From Brassica napus (lineage: Eukaryota; Streptophyta; Magnoliopsida; Brassicales; Brassicaceae): DNA of 64,000 bases. A model generated the notes under the pieces. That model ran no database searches. It was not told the origin of the DNA and saw only the letters and a list, made by a program, of their open reading frames with translations. Shown here piece after piece: positions 47,690-59,989 of the stretch. How positions within the stretch are numbered: position 1 is the first letter of the stretch; each line of letters begins with the position of its first letter. Location of the stretch: contig NC_063435.1 of the NCBI RefSeq assembly GCF_020379485.1, positions 3,596,001 to 3,660,000 on the forward strand. The letters run 5' to 3'. Both the position numbers and the translations under genes were made by a program.

Positions 47690-48758
47690 CTAGGTGAAGA
47701 TCTACGCCTTACGCAACATGAAGATGCGGAAAATATTATATATACAAATCAATTTTACATATTATTATTTATTTTGTGTTTATTACATGTCATGAAATAA
47801 TAAATATATTGAATAATAGAAAAGTGAGTAATTTTTATGTATATAATTAAATTATAATAATAACATAAATCAAAATAATATTTCTTGTTTTTTAACAATA
47901 TTTTTTTATTGGTAAATAAATAAATAAAATTATTAGATTTATTTTATATGTTATATAATTAAATTTAAATTATATGAACAAATATATATATATATATATA
48001 TATAGTATATATTAATATGGATACTTATTAATTGAGGCTTCATACTCATATAATTTTATTAACATTTGTATATTTTTTACCCACAAAATTAAACCACTAA
48101 TCACAAAATTTTCAGGGTGAGATTATTAATAATTTTAGTAATTTATAATCATTTAAAAAAATTCAATAAAACTTCAAAACTAAAATATTAAGGTCTCAAT
48201 ATGTTTGCAATGAAAATTTTGAAATTAACATATTTATGTATTTTTATATAGTATATAGTTTAATTTTCATATGATTTTATGATCATTTGTATCTTGTTAT
48301 AACAAAAAAAATTAAACTACTCATCACAAATTTATTAATGTCAGAGTTTTAACAATATTAGTAACTTATAGTCATTTAAAAAAATTCAAAATATAACATA
48401 TAAGAAAAAATATAATTTTTTATTATATGATTAATGTGATTGTTTAGTTTATTTTAAGCATATAAAATTAAAAAAAAATGATGAAAAATACAAAAATTGA
48501 TATCAAATATTTATTATTGAAAATTATTAATTATCATATATATGTTAATCATATTAGATAATTCCGTAATTTTTATTTAAGGAAATAAATAAAAATGTTT
48601 TGTGTACACTACTAATCAATTTTATATTTAGTTTAATAAAAAATATAATATAAATTCAGATGAACCAACTAATTTTTCTAAAGATTCCAAAAATTATCGT
48701 AGTGATGACACGTTATTATAAAAAATGTTGTTATGCTCTCCAATTAATATATTAGGGA
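47690..48758 (-). mobile_element. Helitron related to 13654-15298
   Basis: On the minus strand the 5' end is TCCCTAATATATTAATTGG, matching the 5' end of the 13654-15298 element. The 3' end is CTAG (47693-47690) after a weak hairpin. The host bases A and T are in place. The 5' halves of the two elements share long stretches, while the 3' ends differ. A TA microsatellite lies at about 47976-48003. Confidence 0.62.
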
Positions 48759-49348
48759 TGTTGCTAGGTTTGAATTCTTTGTCTTATAAAAAAAGATATG
48801 AAATCTGTTTTACATTTTATTTTTAATTTAATTTTGGCTATCTATTTTTTAACTTTTGCAGTTCAAGATTCTTCAATAGTAGTTTCAATAAAATTAACTA
48901 GGGATAATATAGACAAAGGTACTAAAAATGAAGCTATATTAATTGTGAAAACTATCTTGTATAATTTTAAAAGGTAATAAATGTCCGTTTGTGATTATGG
49001 ATACAAAAAGTTTAACTATCTTAATGTCCGTATATGTTTAGAAAAAAATCTTTGTCCCTAGTTTCCTTTCTTTTTGAAAAAAAACAAGTTTTTTTTCTTT
49101 TTATATTTGAACGCCTTTAAGCAAAAAAAAAAACTAGATTATATAATGTTTTATATAAAATGTTTGTCTGCCCTTAATTTTTGATGTAAAATTTTTTTTC
49201 TCTTTGTATTTATTTATTTTTATCAACATAGATTAGTGGTTTTTTCAAAAAAAAAGATTAGTGGAGACTCTGGAGATAGAGGAATATATGAATGTATTTT
49301 TGTACAGTCTCGACTAATTTGTTTACTTGAAGAAATTTTTTTGTGTTT
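48759..49348. other. AT-rich intergenic DNA
   Basis: It contains the possible micro-insertion at 49230-49264. No gene was recognised. Confidence 0.5.
49230..49264 (+). repeat. Micro-insertion with 10-bp duplication
   Basis: AGATTAGTGG is repeated around a 15-bp TTTTTTCAAAAAAAA-type insert. Confidence 0.5.
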
Positions 49349-49667
49349 AACGAGGATTTGTTTGTGGAAGCCCTTAGTCCAGTGGTTTAACTAATGGTCC
49401 ATTAATGATTCTATACCATGAGGTCTGAGGTTCAAATCCTAGAAAACGCAAATTATACATATTATGGAGAAAAAAATTACAAGAGGTATTTAGCATGGTG
49501 CATGACGTATCATCGAACATAGATCTCATAGAGAGACTCGGAGTGATGCAGTCAGACGTGCATTCTCATATGATGGTAGAATTGCCGGCTCTAGATTCGT
49601 TTATGTAATATTTCTCATCGTTGTAATATTATAATTAATCACACGTTAAAAAAACGAAGATTTGCTT
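49349..49667 (+). mobile_element. SINE (tRNA-derived) with target duplication
   Basis: The head GTGGAAGCCCTTAGTCCAGT carries an A-box-like TAGTCCAGTGGTT, and GGTTCAAATCC about 60 bases on fits a B box. The tail ends TTGTAATATTATAATTAATC, as in Brassica SINE families. The flanks AACGAGGATTTGTTT (49349-49363) and AACGAAGATTTGCTT (49653-49667) match at 13 of 15 positions. Confidence 0.85.
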
Positions 49668-50945
49668 CCTTATTCTTTAGTATGTAATGTATCAATGAAA
49701 TTAGAAGCTCAGAGAAAGGAAAAATAAAGAAATATAAGTTGTGCAAGTTACAATATAGGAATAGAAAGAATGCGATGATTTCTCGTTGGTGAGTGTTCGT
49801 GTGGAGAATAAACTACAAAACCATCAACAAAAATCTCATAAAGAATTTGGTTTATGGTTTTACTGGATTTTAATTGATTTCGAACACCTTGGTTATTTAA
49901 CGTGAAAAATAATAATGGCATGTAAGCAACTTGTCATTATCAAAGGTAGTCATTCTTCAACAATAGTTCCCTCGTGGTAATCCAGGGTTTATTTCCTTTA
50001 TGTAATTCAACGTCATTAACTATATATTCTTTGTTTAAACTTTGTTTGCATCTGTTGAGTAGCTACTTAAGTCACTTTCGGATGTTTTGTAGGTCTCATC
50101 AAAATGTAACGTCCAGCAAATATGTTGGCGGTTGTCTGATATTTTAAGCCAGTTATTGTCCATTATAACTTCTATGGTTAGTTTTGGTATAGTTTGCAGT
50201 GGTCATTGTGATTGTATAGTGAATCATCATAGCTGTATACAAATCTTAATGAATTTATCGTCAATACCAAGACGTCTATGGACCATGGAAACCACTATAA
50301 AACCAATAATGCTCTAGAGAAGATTTCATTATCAAAACATGTGACAAGTTGATTACAAATGGAAAAGAATCAAAGTCAACAATTGCTATGAAATAAGATA
50401 CGGAAGTCTAAGATTATCCAAGTTTTAGAATGGTTCTTAAAAACATTGGTTTTTGTTATATGATATTCCAATAGGAGTTTAGCCATTAAATGCCCCTAAC
50501 CAATCCCCCAAATACGACCAGACTGAAATTAAATCCAACATACCTAGTTTATAAAAAACATAAACGAATGTTGATATATAAACCAATTAATATCAAAACT
50601 CAGAAAGTTAAAACATAATGCTGCATGCAATTATGAAAATCATTCCTTCATAACATTTACAAAGTGATAGCAAATTTGAGATGTTCCGCATAAATATACC
50701 ACCAGCTCATTTGAGGCATATACGGATTTGATATGATTCCATCCATAATTATTTATAATATTATATAATATATACTTAACTGTACACATGATTATATAAC
50801 CACAAAAATGATCTGTCTTATGATGTACTTATGCCGAACCTTTGCACAGTCTGCGTATATATACACACACAATTAAACCCAAGAGCTACAACAAACACTA
50901 AAACTCATTTATCTTTCTCTCTCCCTCTCATCATCATCTTTGGCC
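49668..50945. other. Upstream region of PIP2;4
   Basis: AT-rich, with no other gene. The proximal part holds the PIP2;4 promoter and a leader with CT-rich sequence. Confidence 0.55.
50854..50865 (+). promoter_or_regulatory. TATA box of PIP2;4
   Basis: CGTATATATACAC lies about 85 bp ahead of the start codon and is the best TATA match near the gene. Confidence 0.65.
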
Positions 50946-52376
50946 ATGGCGAAGGACTTGGAGGTGCAAGAGGGAAGAGCAGCGAGGGATTACCAGGATC
51001 CACCCCCGGCCCCATTGTTTGACATGGAGGAGCTTGGGAAGTGGTCGCTCTATAGAGCGGTCATAGCTGAGTTTGTGGCTACACTTCTCTTCCTTTACGT
51101 CTCAATCCTCACCGTAATCGGGTACAAAGCTCAGACCGACGCAAGCGCCGGAGGAGCTGACTGCGGCGGTGTTGGGATATTGGGGATTGCGTGGGCTTTC
51201 GGTGGAATGATCTTTGTTCTCGTTTACTGTACCGCCGGTATCTCCGGTACGTATACTAACGCTCCAGTCACGGTACATAGATTGTCACATAACAAATAAA
51301 GAGAAATATGATATAGTTTATACAGCAAATACATCAAAATATATTAATTGTATTGACATAAATTTATATAGATCTCTTTGGTACAGTTTTAATTTCAGTG
51401 TTTTGTCGAATACATATCACTTTTAGGTTATCATATATATTTTCCTGTTCAGTTTGAATTAGTTTTAGATAAGTTCGGTATGAGTAACTTCGGGTCGGCG
51501 CCTTATCTAAATCAAGATCAACCTTACATTTTAAGTTGATTATTTAATTTATTTGTGTCGTTGGTGTTTTATAGGTGGTCATATAAATCCGGCTGTGACG
51601 TTCGGACTGTTCTTAGCTCGAAAAGTGTCATTTGTGAGGACAGTGTTATACATTGTGGCTCAGTGCCTTGGTGCCATCTGCGGTTGCGGTCTGGTTAAAG
51701 CGTTCCAAAGTTCTTACTACAACAGGTTCCATCATGTCTCAACACTCATGCGTCCAGATTTTAAAAGAGCCGATCAATTATTATTTTGTCTAAGCATCAG
51801 CCAGTCAAACCGTCTAGATATCGCTTTAATATATGATTACGATTTTTATTAACTAACAAAATTGTTAATAACACTAGATATGGAGGTGGAGCCAACCAGC
51901 TTGCGGAAGGCTACAACAAAGGTACCGGACTAGGTGCCGAGATCATCGGAACATTTGTCCTTGTCTACACCGTCTTCTCTGCCACCGACCCGAAGCGAAG
52001 TGCACGTGACTCTCATATTCCTGTTTTGGCGCCACTTCCCATTGGTTTTGCCGTCTTCATGGTTCATTTAGCCACCATCCCCATCACCGGAACTGGAATC
52101 AACCCGGCCCGTAGCTTCGGAGCCGCAGTTATCTACAACCAAGAAAAGGCCTGGGACGACCAAGTACGTCATTAACCTTTTTATATGGATACGTTTTTCT
52201 ATCAGTTAAAATACAAATGAAATTAATGATGTTTAATTATTTTATCTTATTTATTTGAGCAGTGGATATTTTGGGTGGGACCGATGATCGGAGCAGCGGC
52301 GGCTGCGTTATACCATCAGTTTGTTCTACGAGCGGCTGGAATTAAATCTCTTGGCTCCTTTAGGAGCTCTGCTTAA
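50946..52376 (+). CDS. PIP2;4: Plasma-membrane aquaporin PIP2;4, 283 aa
   Basis: A water channel of the PIP2 group, expected in the plasma membrane as a tetramer. Exons: 50946-51246, 51575-51725, 51878-52163 and 52263-52376, all with GT/AG introns, giving 852 coding bases. The intron phases match the usual four-exon PIP gene. The protein has both NPA boxes ([12 protein letters not shown] and GINPARSFG), the PIP2 N-terminus ([20 protein letters not shown]), the [10 protein letters not shown] loop D region and a C-terminus ending GSFRSSA with a Ser phosphorylation context. It reads closest to Arabidopsis PIP2;4 (At5g60660) from memory, for example [13 protein letters not shown] and [12 protein letters not shown]. 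The ATG at 50946 is chosen because it gives the family N-terminus. Confidence 0.95.
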
Positions 52377-52439
52377 CTTGAATTGTTTGAATTAAGCCAC
52401 AAGTTAATCTTTCATAAAATGATGATGATTACCTGTATT

Positions 52440-52486
52440 AAGCGTAAGCTACCTAAAGTTCAAAAAAAAAGAAGCGTAAGCTACCT
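52440..52486 (+). repeat. Micro-insertion in PIP2;4 3' UTR region, perfect 15-bp duplication
   Basis: AAGCGTAAGCTACCT lies at 52440-52454 and 52472-52486, flanking AAAGTTCAAAAAAAAAG. Confidence 0.8.
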
Positions 52487-52967
52487 GTATCTTTTATTTA
52501 TTTATATGTTCTGTTTTTATAATTTCTTGGAATTTTCCCATTGGTCGCAAACCTGGTTTTAATTAATGTTGCTTTAAGATAAATCTCAATTTCCCTTTTT
52601 TTTCATTGAGTAGAGTTAACGTTAATTTCATTTGTAAGCTACCTGTATCATTTGTTATTTTAAATTTCAAGTAACAAAAAGTTGGATGAATAAATGAATG
52701 AACAAAGGTGTTTGTGTAACTTTGCTGGATAGATGTGTTATTCTAGTAATTATAAAATTATAAGAGTTAGTTTAGTCATTACATGTATGATTAGAGTTAT
52801 TATAAGTAATTTCTCTTAATTTAATTATAAGAACTTTACTAAAGAGATTACCAATGAGGTTATCCTAATTTCTTGAGAATCAATAGATATGAATAAAGTA
52901 TACAAACACAAGAAGAGTGTCACAAATTTATAACTTATTTGATCTATATATAGACCATATATAAACA

Positions 52968-53495
52968 ATGTCAATCAAAATGATTCGAGGGAGATTCCAC
53001 AAAAGAGTGAAAATCAACAAACAAACAAAAATAACTGCATTAACCAAATTGGTTTTCATGACTTTTCTTCACTCATTCGAAAGACCCTTTCTTCTTTTGT
53101 TATTCATTGTACAATCATACAATTTTTTCCACCTTCGACACAGTTCCATTGGGAACCTCAGACACTCTCCTCCTCCATTGTTTCTATGGTCTCTAATCAC
53201 TGAAACAAAGGCGAGCCCCTTATCACCAGTGTTGGTGGTGGCCGACCATCTTCAAACCCTTTTATTAGGGTCTTTTTTCGCCGATCCTTATCCCCACGTT
53301 AGTATATTCTTGAGAATATCAGTTTCAGCTTTTCAAGTGAAGCATGTTTACCGGTATTTTCACTCTTTTAACACTTTTGCCACTCGTATCGCTGTAGTAA
53401 TTTTAATTTGTTGTTTAGCTGTCGAGTTTATCTCTGATTGTAACCGTTCAAACTTGTCAGATGTTTAATGTAATATAAGAGTTTGGTGCACAAAA
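52968..53495 (+). mobile_element. Possible CT-rich retroposon fragment
   Basis: A 166-codon frame without homology is followed by AATGTAATATAAGAGTTTGG and an A-run of 8. Composition and tail resemble the retroposon at 41957-43706. The flanking repeats are weak (ATCAACAA versus ATCAAGCAACAA), so support is limited. Confidence 0.35.
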
Positions 53496-53508
53496 AAAAT
53501 CAAGCAAC

Positions 53509-53557
53509 AACTATGAACTATCTCAATAGACGAAAAAAAAAACTATGAACTATCTCA
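53509..53557 (+). repeat. Micro-insertion with perfect 17-bp duplication
   Basis: AACTATGAACTATCTCA lies at 53509-53525 and 53541-53557, flanking ATAGACGAAAAAAAA. Confidence 0.8.
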
Positions 53558-54227
53558 TCTATTAAACAGATAAAACCCACAAACACACACATACAACAAA
53601 CAAAACCAAACCAAACATTAACAGATATCGCAGAGAAGAAAAACATGACATACCTTTCTCATTGCTTATATGTGTGTCCATTGCAGGAAGCAGACTTGTT
53701 CATGGTCCAGCTTATTCAAACCTATCTGCTTTCTCTCCATATCAGCTTACGATTTTTTTTCACCCAAGATATCTCTCGCTGACAATAAACCACCAACAAA
53801 ACTTGCCATCGTTTTCCTCTTCACCTTTTCAAAGACATCTAACGTAGAAGCAGATACATAAGGAAGTAAATTTTCATCAGTCGAACCCAAAAACGAGGGC
53901 CAATAAATCATGCTGATTATTAAAAACTATAGAATAAACTTTAAAATCAATCGTTTTAGTAATATTCCGTTAATACTCCTTCATGCATTTATAAATTAAA
54001 TGTAAACCCCTTAAATAAAATTTAGTTGCTGTCAGAAAAAAATATTATTCAGTTTGGATTCAGTTACTAAATTCTGGTAGAGAGCCCATTAAACGTGGTC
54101 AACGAAATAAGTACTTGCCGTAATAAACTCAAACTCCAACGAAAACGACGACGTTACAGTCAACTTAAAAAACCACCTTTGTCTTGTCTTCTCAGTGTGA
54201 TCGATCAGAGTTTCGCACTAAAACAAA

Positions 54228-57200
54228 ATGGCGTCCCGCGTTTTCCTCCTCCTCCTCTCTCTCACCGCTCTTCTCATCTTCTCCGCCGTTTCTCCTTCTC
54301 TCTCCGCAGACGTAGACGACGAGGAGGATCTCAGCTTCCTCGAAGACCTCACCGAAGAAGTCAAAGCTCCCTCTAAGCCACTTACCGACGACTTCGACGG
54401 AGGAGACGACGACGAAGAAGAAGACGGAGAACATTTCTACGATCTAGCCAGCCCAGACTCCGGTCCCTTCCCGGCGCCGGAAGTCGACGAGAAAGACGTT
54501 GTGGTCATCAAAGAGCGTAACTTCACAGACGTGATCGAGAACAACGAGTACGTCATGGTTGAGTTCTACGCGCCGTGGTGTGGTCATTGCCAGTCTCTTG
54601 CTCCCGAGTACGCAGCAGCTGCCACGGAGCTTAAAGGGGACGGCGTCGTTTTGGCTAAGATTGATGCTACGGTGGAGAACGAGCTCGCTCATCAGTATAG
54701 CGTTCAGGGCTTCCCCACTATTCTCTTCTTCGTAGATGGTGAGCACAAACCCTACACTGGAGGAAGGACCAAGTAAGTCATATGAAACTAAAATGTTCAA
54801 ATCTTTATTGTGATTTGTATTCAAAGTTCAAATCTTTAGTGTGAATTGAATTGAAACTTCAAATTTTTAATGTGATTTGTTTGACCAAAAGAAAAGTGAT
54901 TTGTATTGAAAGTTCAAATCTTACACTTGTATTTGACCAAGTAAGTTCAAATCTTTAGTGTGAATTGTATTGAAAGTTCAGCTCTTTAGTGTGATTTGAT
55001 TTGAAAGTTCAAATCTTTAGTGTTTTTGTATTGGAAGTTCAAATCTTTGGTGTGAGTTGTATTGAAAGTTTGAATCTTTAGAGTTATTTCTATTAAAAGT
55101 TCAAATCTTTAGTGTGATCTTGTATTATAAGTTCAAATGTTTAGTGTATTTTGATTTAAAAGTTCAAATCTTTAGTGTTTTTGTATTGAAAGTTTGAATC
55201 TTTAGTGTAATTTGTATTGAAAGTTCAAATCTTTAGTGTGAGTTGTATTGAAAGCTCAAATCTTTTTTTAGTGTGATTTGATTTGTAATTGAAAGTTTAA
55301 ATCTTTAGTATAATGGTTAAGCCATGGAAACATGGTTCTCGCTTAGATAAAGTCTCGTTGGTTTTTGATGTAAAACTAGATCCTTTGGCTCAAACTTAAA
55401 GCTCAAGCAACAGTCATTATAAAAAAATCTTTTTTTGGGTGATTAATTTAACATTCTTTCCAAAAAAAAAAAAAAGAAGTTCAAATCTTTAGTGTGAATT
55501 GTATTGAAAGTTCAAGTCTTTAGTGTGAGTTGTATTACTGTGGCGTTTGTTGGATTTGTTTAAAGCTTACTGCTTTGTGATTTTAGAGAGACAATAGTGA
55601 CGTGGGTGAAGAAGAAGATAGGTCCAAGTGTGTATAACTTGACGACGTTAGATGATGCTGAGAAAGTGTTGACTTCTGGGAACAAAGTCGTCTTGGGTTA
55701 CTTGAACTCTTTGGTTGGTGTTGAGCACGATCAGCTTGCTGCTGCTTCCAAAGCTGAAGACGATGTGAACTTCTACCAAACAGTGAACCCTGATGTGGCC
55801 AAGATGTTTCATATTGATCCGGAGTCTAAACGGCCTGCTCTTGTCTTAGTTAAGAGAGAAGAGGAGAAGATTAGCCATTTTGGTTGGTTCTTTAAACCTT
55901 TACTATGTCATTTGATTTAGTGTTGTTTTGTTTATTTTTTATTTTGGTGATTATGAATCTGCAGATGGGGAGTTTGTTAAGTCGGGTCTAGTTAGTTTTG
56001 TGTCCGCCAACAAGCTTCCTTTGGTCACTGTGTTCACCCCAGAGAGCTCCCAGGAAATTTTTGAGAGTGCAATCAAGAAGCAGGTGTGTCAAATGTTTCT
56101 TAAATTTGAAGATTGGCTTAGTGAATTTACTAACATGAACAAAACATATATGTTCTCTTTGCAGTTGTTGTTGTTTGCAACTGAAAAGGGCTCTGAAAAG
56201 GTTCTTCAAGAGTTTGAAGAAGCAGCAAAATTATTTAAAGGAAAGGTAGGAGGAACATATGTACTCTTAAATTTATTTTGATATGCTTTGTTTCACATCA
56301 AGAAGCCCTTTGCTTGTTGCAACAGCTCATCTTTGTATCTGTGGATGTGGATAACGAGGATTATGGGAAGCCAGTTGCTGAATACTTTGGTGTATCTAGT
56401 AGCAATGCTCCTAAAGTAAGTCATTTCTTTTGTTTGTTTCTTATAGGTTTGAAAGAGTTGCACATTTGATATTTATACATCCTTTTGGTGTGTCTAGCTT
56501 GTTGCCTTCACAGGAAATGAAGATCCTCAAAAACACTACTTTGAAGGCGAAATCAAGTCAGATAAAATTAAGGTACTTCTTTGAAGTTTATTTTACTGGC
56601 TATAGATTGTTTGTTTAAAAATGTAATTTCTTTGCAGATATTTGGGGAAGAGTTCTTGAACGACAAGTTAAAGCCTTTCTATAAGTCAGACCCCATTCCT
56701 GAAAAGGTAAAGAAAGAAACTATCTCTTTCTTATCATTCGTGTAACAATGGACTTAACTTTTTTGGTCCATACAGAATGATGGAGATGTGAAAATCGTGG
56801 TTGGAGATAACTTTGATGAAATTGTCCTGGACGAGTCTAAGGATGTTCTTCTTGAGGTCTATGCACCATGGTGTGGGCATTGCCAAGCCCTGGAACCAAT
56901 GTATAACAAGCTTGCCAAACATTTAAGAAGCATTGATTCTATTGTTATAGCCAAGATGGATGGAACAACCAATGAACATCCCAAGGCAAAGGTACATTGG
57001 AAGCCTTCCAAGCTTCAAAGCCTCAAGAGTTGATTTCTTTATCTGGTTTTGACATAAAATTGTTTGCAGGCTGAAGGATTCCCTACAATTCTCTTCTTCC
57101 CTGCAGGAAACAAGACCTCCTCAGAACCGGTAAGTTCTGCTTCTTGGCTTCAACGGTTTTGTGTTCTTAAACTCCCTCTAAAACAAAGAATTGTCTTTCC

Positions 57201-57433
57201 TTTGTTTGTATGTGGAGCAGATAACGGTAGATGCAGACCGCACTGTGGTTGCATTTTACAAGTTTTTGAGGAAACACGCAACGATTCCGTTCAAACTTGA
57301 GAAGCCTGCTGCATCAACTGAATCTCCTAAAGCTGCCGAGTCCACACCAAAAGTAGAAACTACTGAGACCAAAGGGAAGCTTGAGAGCACCACCACAAAG
57401 AGTACTGAAAGTGATTCCAAGGACGAATTGTGA
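54228..57433 (+). CDS. PDIL1-4: Protein disulfide isomerase-like 1-4, 587 aa
   Basis: An ER-lumenal thiol oxidoreductase that forms and rearranges disulfides in secretory proteins. Exons: 54228-54772, 55587-55882, 55965-56083, 56165-56245, 56326-56415, 56498-56572, 56638-56706, 56776-56991, 57070-57129 and 57221-57433 (1764 bases, all GT/AG). The protein has a signal peptide (about 1-26), a long acidic stretch (about 29-67) typical of the PDIL1-3/1-4 pair, a first thioredoxin domain with WCGHC at 117-121, two non-catalytic domains, a second active site WCGHC at 457-461 and a C-terminal KDEL retrieval signal (584-587). NFT at about 98 is a possible glycosylation site. It matches Arabidopsis PDIL1-4 (At5g60640) by memory in sequence and neighbours. 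Intron 1 is 814 bp and filled with a minisatellite. The downstream RING-CH gene is convergent. Confidence 0.95.
54872..54903 (+). repeat. Micro-insertion TTTGACC+A-run in the minisatellite
   Basis: GTGATTTG lies on each side of TTTGACCAAAAGAAAA. The 8-bp duplication lies inside a repeat array, so it could also be explained by the array itself. Confidence 0.5.
55311..55483 (+). mobile_element. Possible poly(A) insertion within intron 1
   Basis: About 170 bp unrelated to the minisatellite begin TATAATGGTTAAGCC and end CTTTCC with 13 A, after which the repeat unit resumes. Target duplications cannot be told apart from the repeat unit. It could be a decayed SINE or other retroposed RNA. Confidence 0.4.
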
Positions 57434-57798
57434 TCCCAAGCTAAGCAAAAGGGTATGAGTTATAGATAAATACATCTCCTTAAAGTTATACTGTATGATC
57501 AGGTTATGTTTAGTTTGACTTAAAGACGATCTCAACTCTTGAATCTGGTTTCAAAGGCCAGCTTGTAGAACTGTCATACACTGAAGTAGGTGTGGTAACA
57601 CAAACCAAATTAATAAAAATCCAATACTACTGCAAACCTTTCATTTCTAGAGATTGGGAAAGTTGTAAACTTACAATAATGTAAAGAAGGCAAAGACAAA
57701 CAAAAGAAGAGTCTTTCCACTTTTCTTTTTCTTATACAAACCATACCACAAACATTTAACCAACTACTGTATAACTAAATGAGCTTCATCTTTGCCTA
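57434..57798. other. Convergent 3' region between PDIL1-4 and the RING-CH gene
   Basis: A 365-bp stretch that must hold both 3' UTRs. AATAAA occurs on the plus strand at about 57611. No other gene is seen. Confidence 0.6.
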
Positions 57799-59989
57799 CT
57801 ACGAGGCATTTGGATGATGCTGAGAGGTTGTTGCATCCAGCGTCTGAGCATGGTTCAGCTGCTGCTGCTCTAGACTTCTAGCTCGCCATCTACGTTTCCA
57901 TCTAACAAACTCAACCATCACTGAACTTCCGCATATGCAGACACCAAATCCAGCAAATGTTGACAGAAGAACTGAAAGAACCGGTTGCAACTCCACCTGT
58001 TTACAAACCAAGTGATCTAATTATAACAACAACAACAACTTTTGAGTCTATAGAATAGAAGCGGTGAAGAGTACTAACCACGGAATAGAATACATGGGCA
58101 AAGAGAACCACCAAAGCAAACTGGACTGATGCGTATATCCACACAAATCTTCTCATCACTGCACAACATTCAATCCATAACCAAAAACATATCAGATAAT
58201 AGGAGGAAGCACATTGAAAAAGTTTTGTTCAAAAAGGTACATACCCATGGTTGATGCGGTCATGGATGCAAGAAGACCAAGAATACAAGAAAATGGTAGT
58301 GATATCGCTATTGCACTCGTACCCATTTTCTCAACCTGCAAAATGAAACTTACTGTTAATCTGTGTATGAATGTCTAAATCCTGATGATTATTGTTGTTT
58401 ATATAAAACAGTAGAGATGGATTACCAGGAGCTGCTCAAGGAAGCAGAAGTAAGCAAGCATGCTGATGATTACTAGGACCGGGATCTCCTGCCAAACTCT
58501 ATAGAGACATAATCATTTAACCAAAAGAAAGTTTCTAATGTTTGAACAGTCTAACAAATTTTAACTTCTTGCAGAAACTTTTTATGAGTATTTTTTATTT
58601 TACCTGTAACCAGTGACATCAAGCTGATGAACACCAGAAAGTCGCATGCTTTGGATCCTTAGGAGTGTCACAGGTAAGTTCTTGACTTCTTGTTTACAAA
58701 CCTCACAGGTTTTGTTACCCTTTATGGTGAACCATTTAAGAGCACAGTCTTTGTGGGCAAGAGCAAGTTCTCCTTTGCAACTACACTCCATTTTCAAAGT
58801 CTCTCCTCCTTCACAGAGATCCACCAAACAAATCCTACACACTGCTTCTTCCTCAGGTATGTCTTCTCCATCAGCATCACATGTTTCTGTTCAATACATT
58901 AAAAGATATATTTACAATGAATAAACATATAGTTATAAAACCGATAGAACCATGAACTTACCGGTATTACCAGGCTCTGATGCATTTGAGAGAACGTCTC
59001 CTTCCTTTACACGAGGAGTGGAAGGAATCACTCTGAAGAATGAGTCCATTCTCCTTAAGCTTGCTTCCTTGTCATTAACAGGCACAGAGAGAGATCTAGC
59101 TATCTGCACCCTCCCTTTGCACTGCAATACCAAGTATAAGTGTACCTAAACGGTTGTAAGATACTTCCACAAGATACAAAAGAAAGCTTACACTTGGAGT
59201 TTGAGGAGCAGCGTTGCTTCCTCCATGAGCTGACTCTGACTTTGAAAGAACAATGGGAGTCACAGGTAGAGATGAGGTTCTCTTGATCCTAGGGGTGAAC
59301 AGCTTTGAGAGTGATAGTGATCTCGATATTGAAGCCTTCTCCTGCAATGCAGAAGGAGAATATACAACATCCCCTTGTCCCTTTTCGATATCGGTATGAG
59401 AGGTTTTTGGTTTGAAGCCAGCTTTTGGGATTAGATTCTTCAGGGAAGATTTTCCACGTGGAGGAACAGCAGCAGAAGAAGAAGTAGGACCAAGACCAGG
59501 AGAAGTTGAAGTCAAAGAGAAGTTCACTCTTCTTGGAGTTGGACTAGGAGTTGGAGGCATTTTGATTACAACTGAGTCTTCAGGGGAGAGACCAGTTGTT
59601 CTTGAGGGTATCTGCAAAGATAGGTTCTTTCTCCTCCATTGTTGAACATTTGTAGAAGTCCCTTCTGTTATAGCATATGATCCTTCTGCCTTCTTGTTAA
59701 GAACAAAGATGAAAGTAACAAAAGAGTTCTATTAGAACTTATCAATTTGATCAGACACTAAGGTTCCCATAACAATTTGATCTGCTCCAAAATTACTAAT
59801 TTTGTACATATCAAGCAATTAAAACAAAAAAAGGCTCTCATCATCAAAACCACAATTTTTTCTTATAGACATGTCTAATTCATTCAAAAATTCATATTTG
59901 CATACATATACATATGTTGTATGTACCTGATTTGAAGAAGTGGCAAAGTCACCATGGGTTGAATCAAGAGGCTTCTCCTCAGTAGCCAT
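57799..59989 (-). CDS. RING-CH (MARCH-type) membrane protein, 482 aa
   Basis: A probable membrane-anchored E3 ubiquitin ligase. Exons on the minus strand: 59989-59927, 59692-59192, 59121-58962, 58886-58604, 58498-58426, 58335-58245, 58158-58079 and 57996-57799 (1449 bases; phases agree throughout). The N-terminal half is Ser/Pro-rich and basic, with the block [16 protein letters not shown]4HC3 RING-CH domain follows at residues about 258-305 (C258, C261, C276, C278, H286, C289, C302, C305). The C-terminal part has about four hydrophobic segments, for example [13 protein letters not shown] and [15 protein letters not shown], then a basic stretch [10 protein letters not shown]. It matches At5g60580 from memory. 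The acceptor of exon 2 is a NAGNAG (AAGAAG), so one Lys may be optional. The E3 role is family inference. Confidence 0.93.

Larger units (their letters stand above)
52377..54227. other. PIP2;4 downstream region and PDIL1-4 promoter
   Basis: The PIP2;4 3' UTR includes a micro-insertion at 52440-52486. A CT-rich patch at 52968-53500 ends in a short A-run and may be a retroposon fragment. A second micro-insertion lies at 53509-53557. Confidence 0.5.
54790..55540 (+). repeat. Minisatellite in PDIL1-4 intron 1
   Basis: A unit of about 30 bp (AAGTTCAAATCTTTAGTGTG plus ATTTGTATTG) is repeated imperfectly along most of the intron. It is interrupted at about 55311-55483 by unrelated sequence ending in an A-run and at 54880-54895 by a TTTGACC micro-insertion. 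Confidence 0.9.

Noticed and set aside
50940..50945. Upstream in-frame start for PIP2;4
   Set aside because: The codon at 50940 is TTG. The ATG at 50946 gives the family N-terminus MAKDL.
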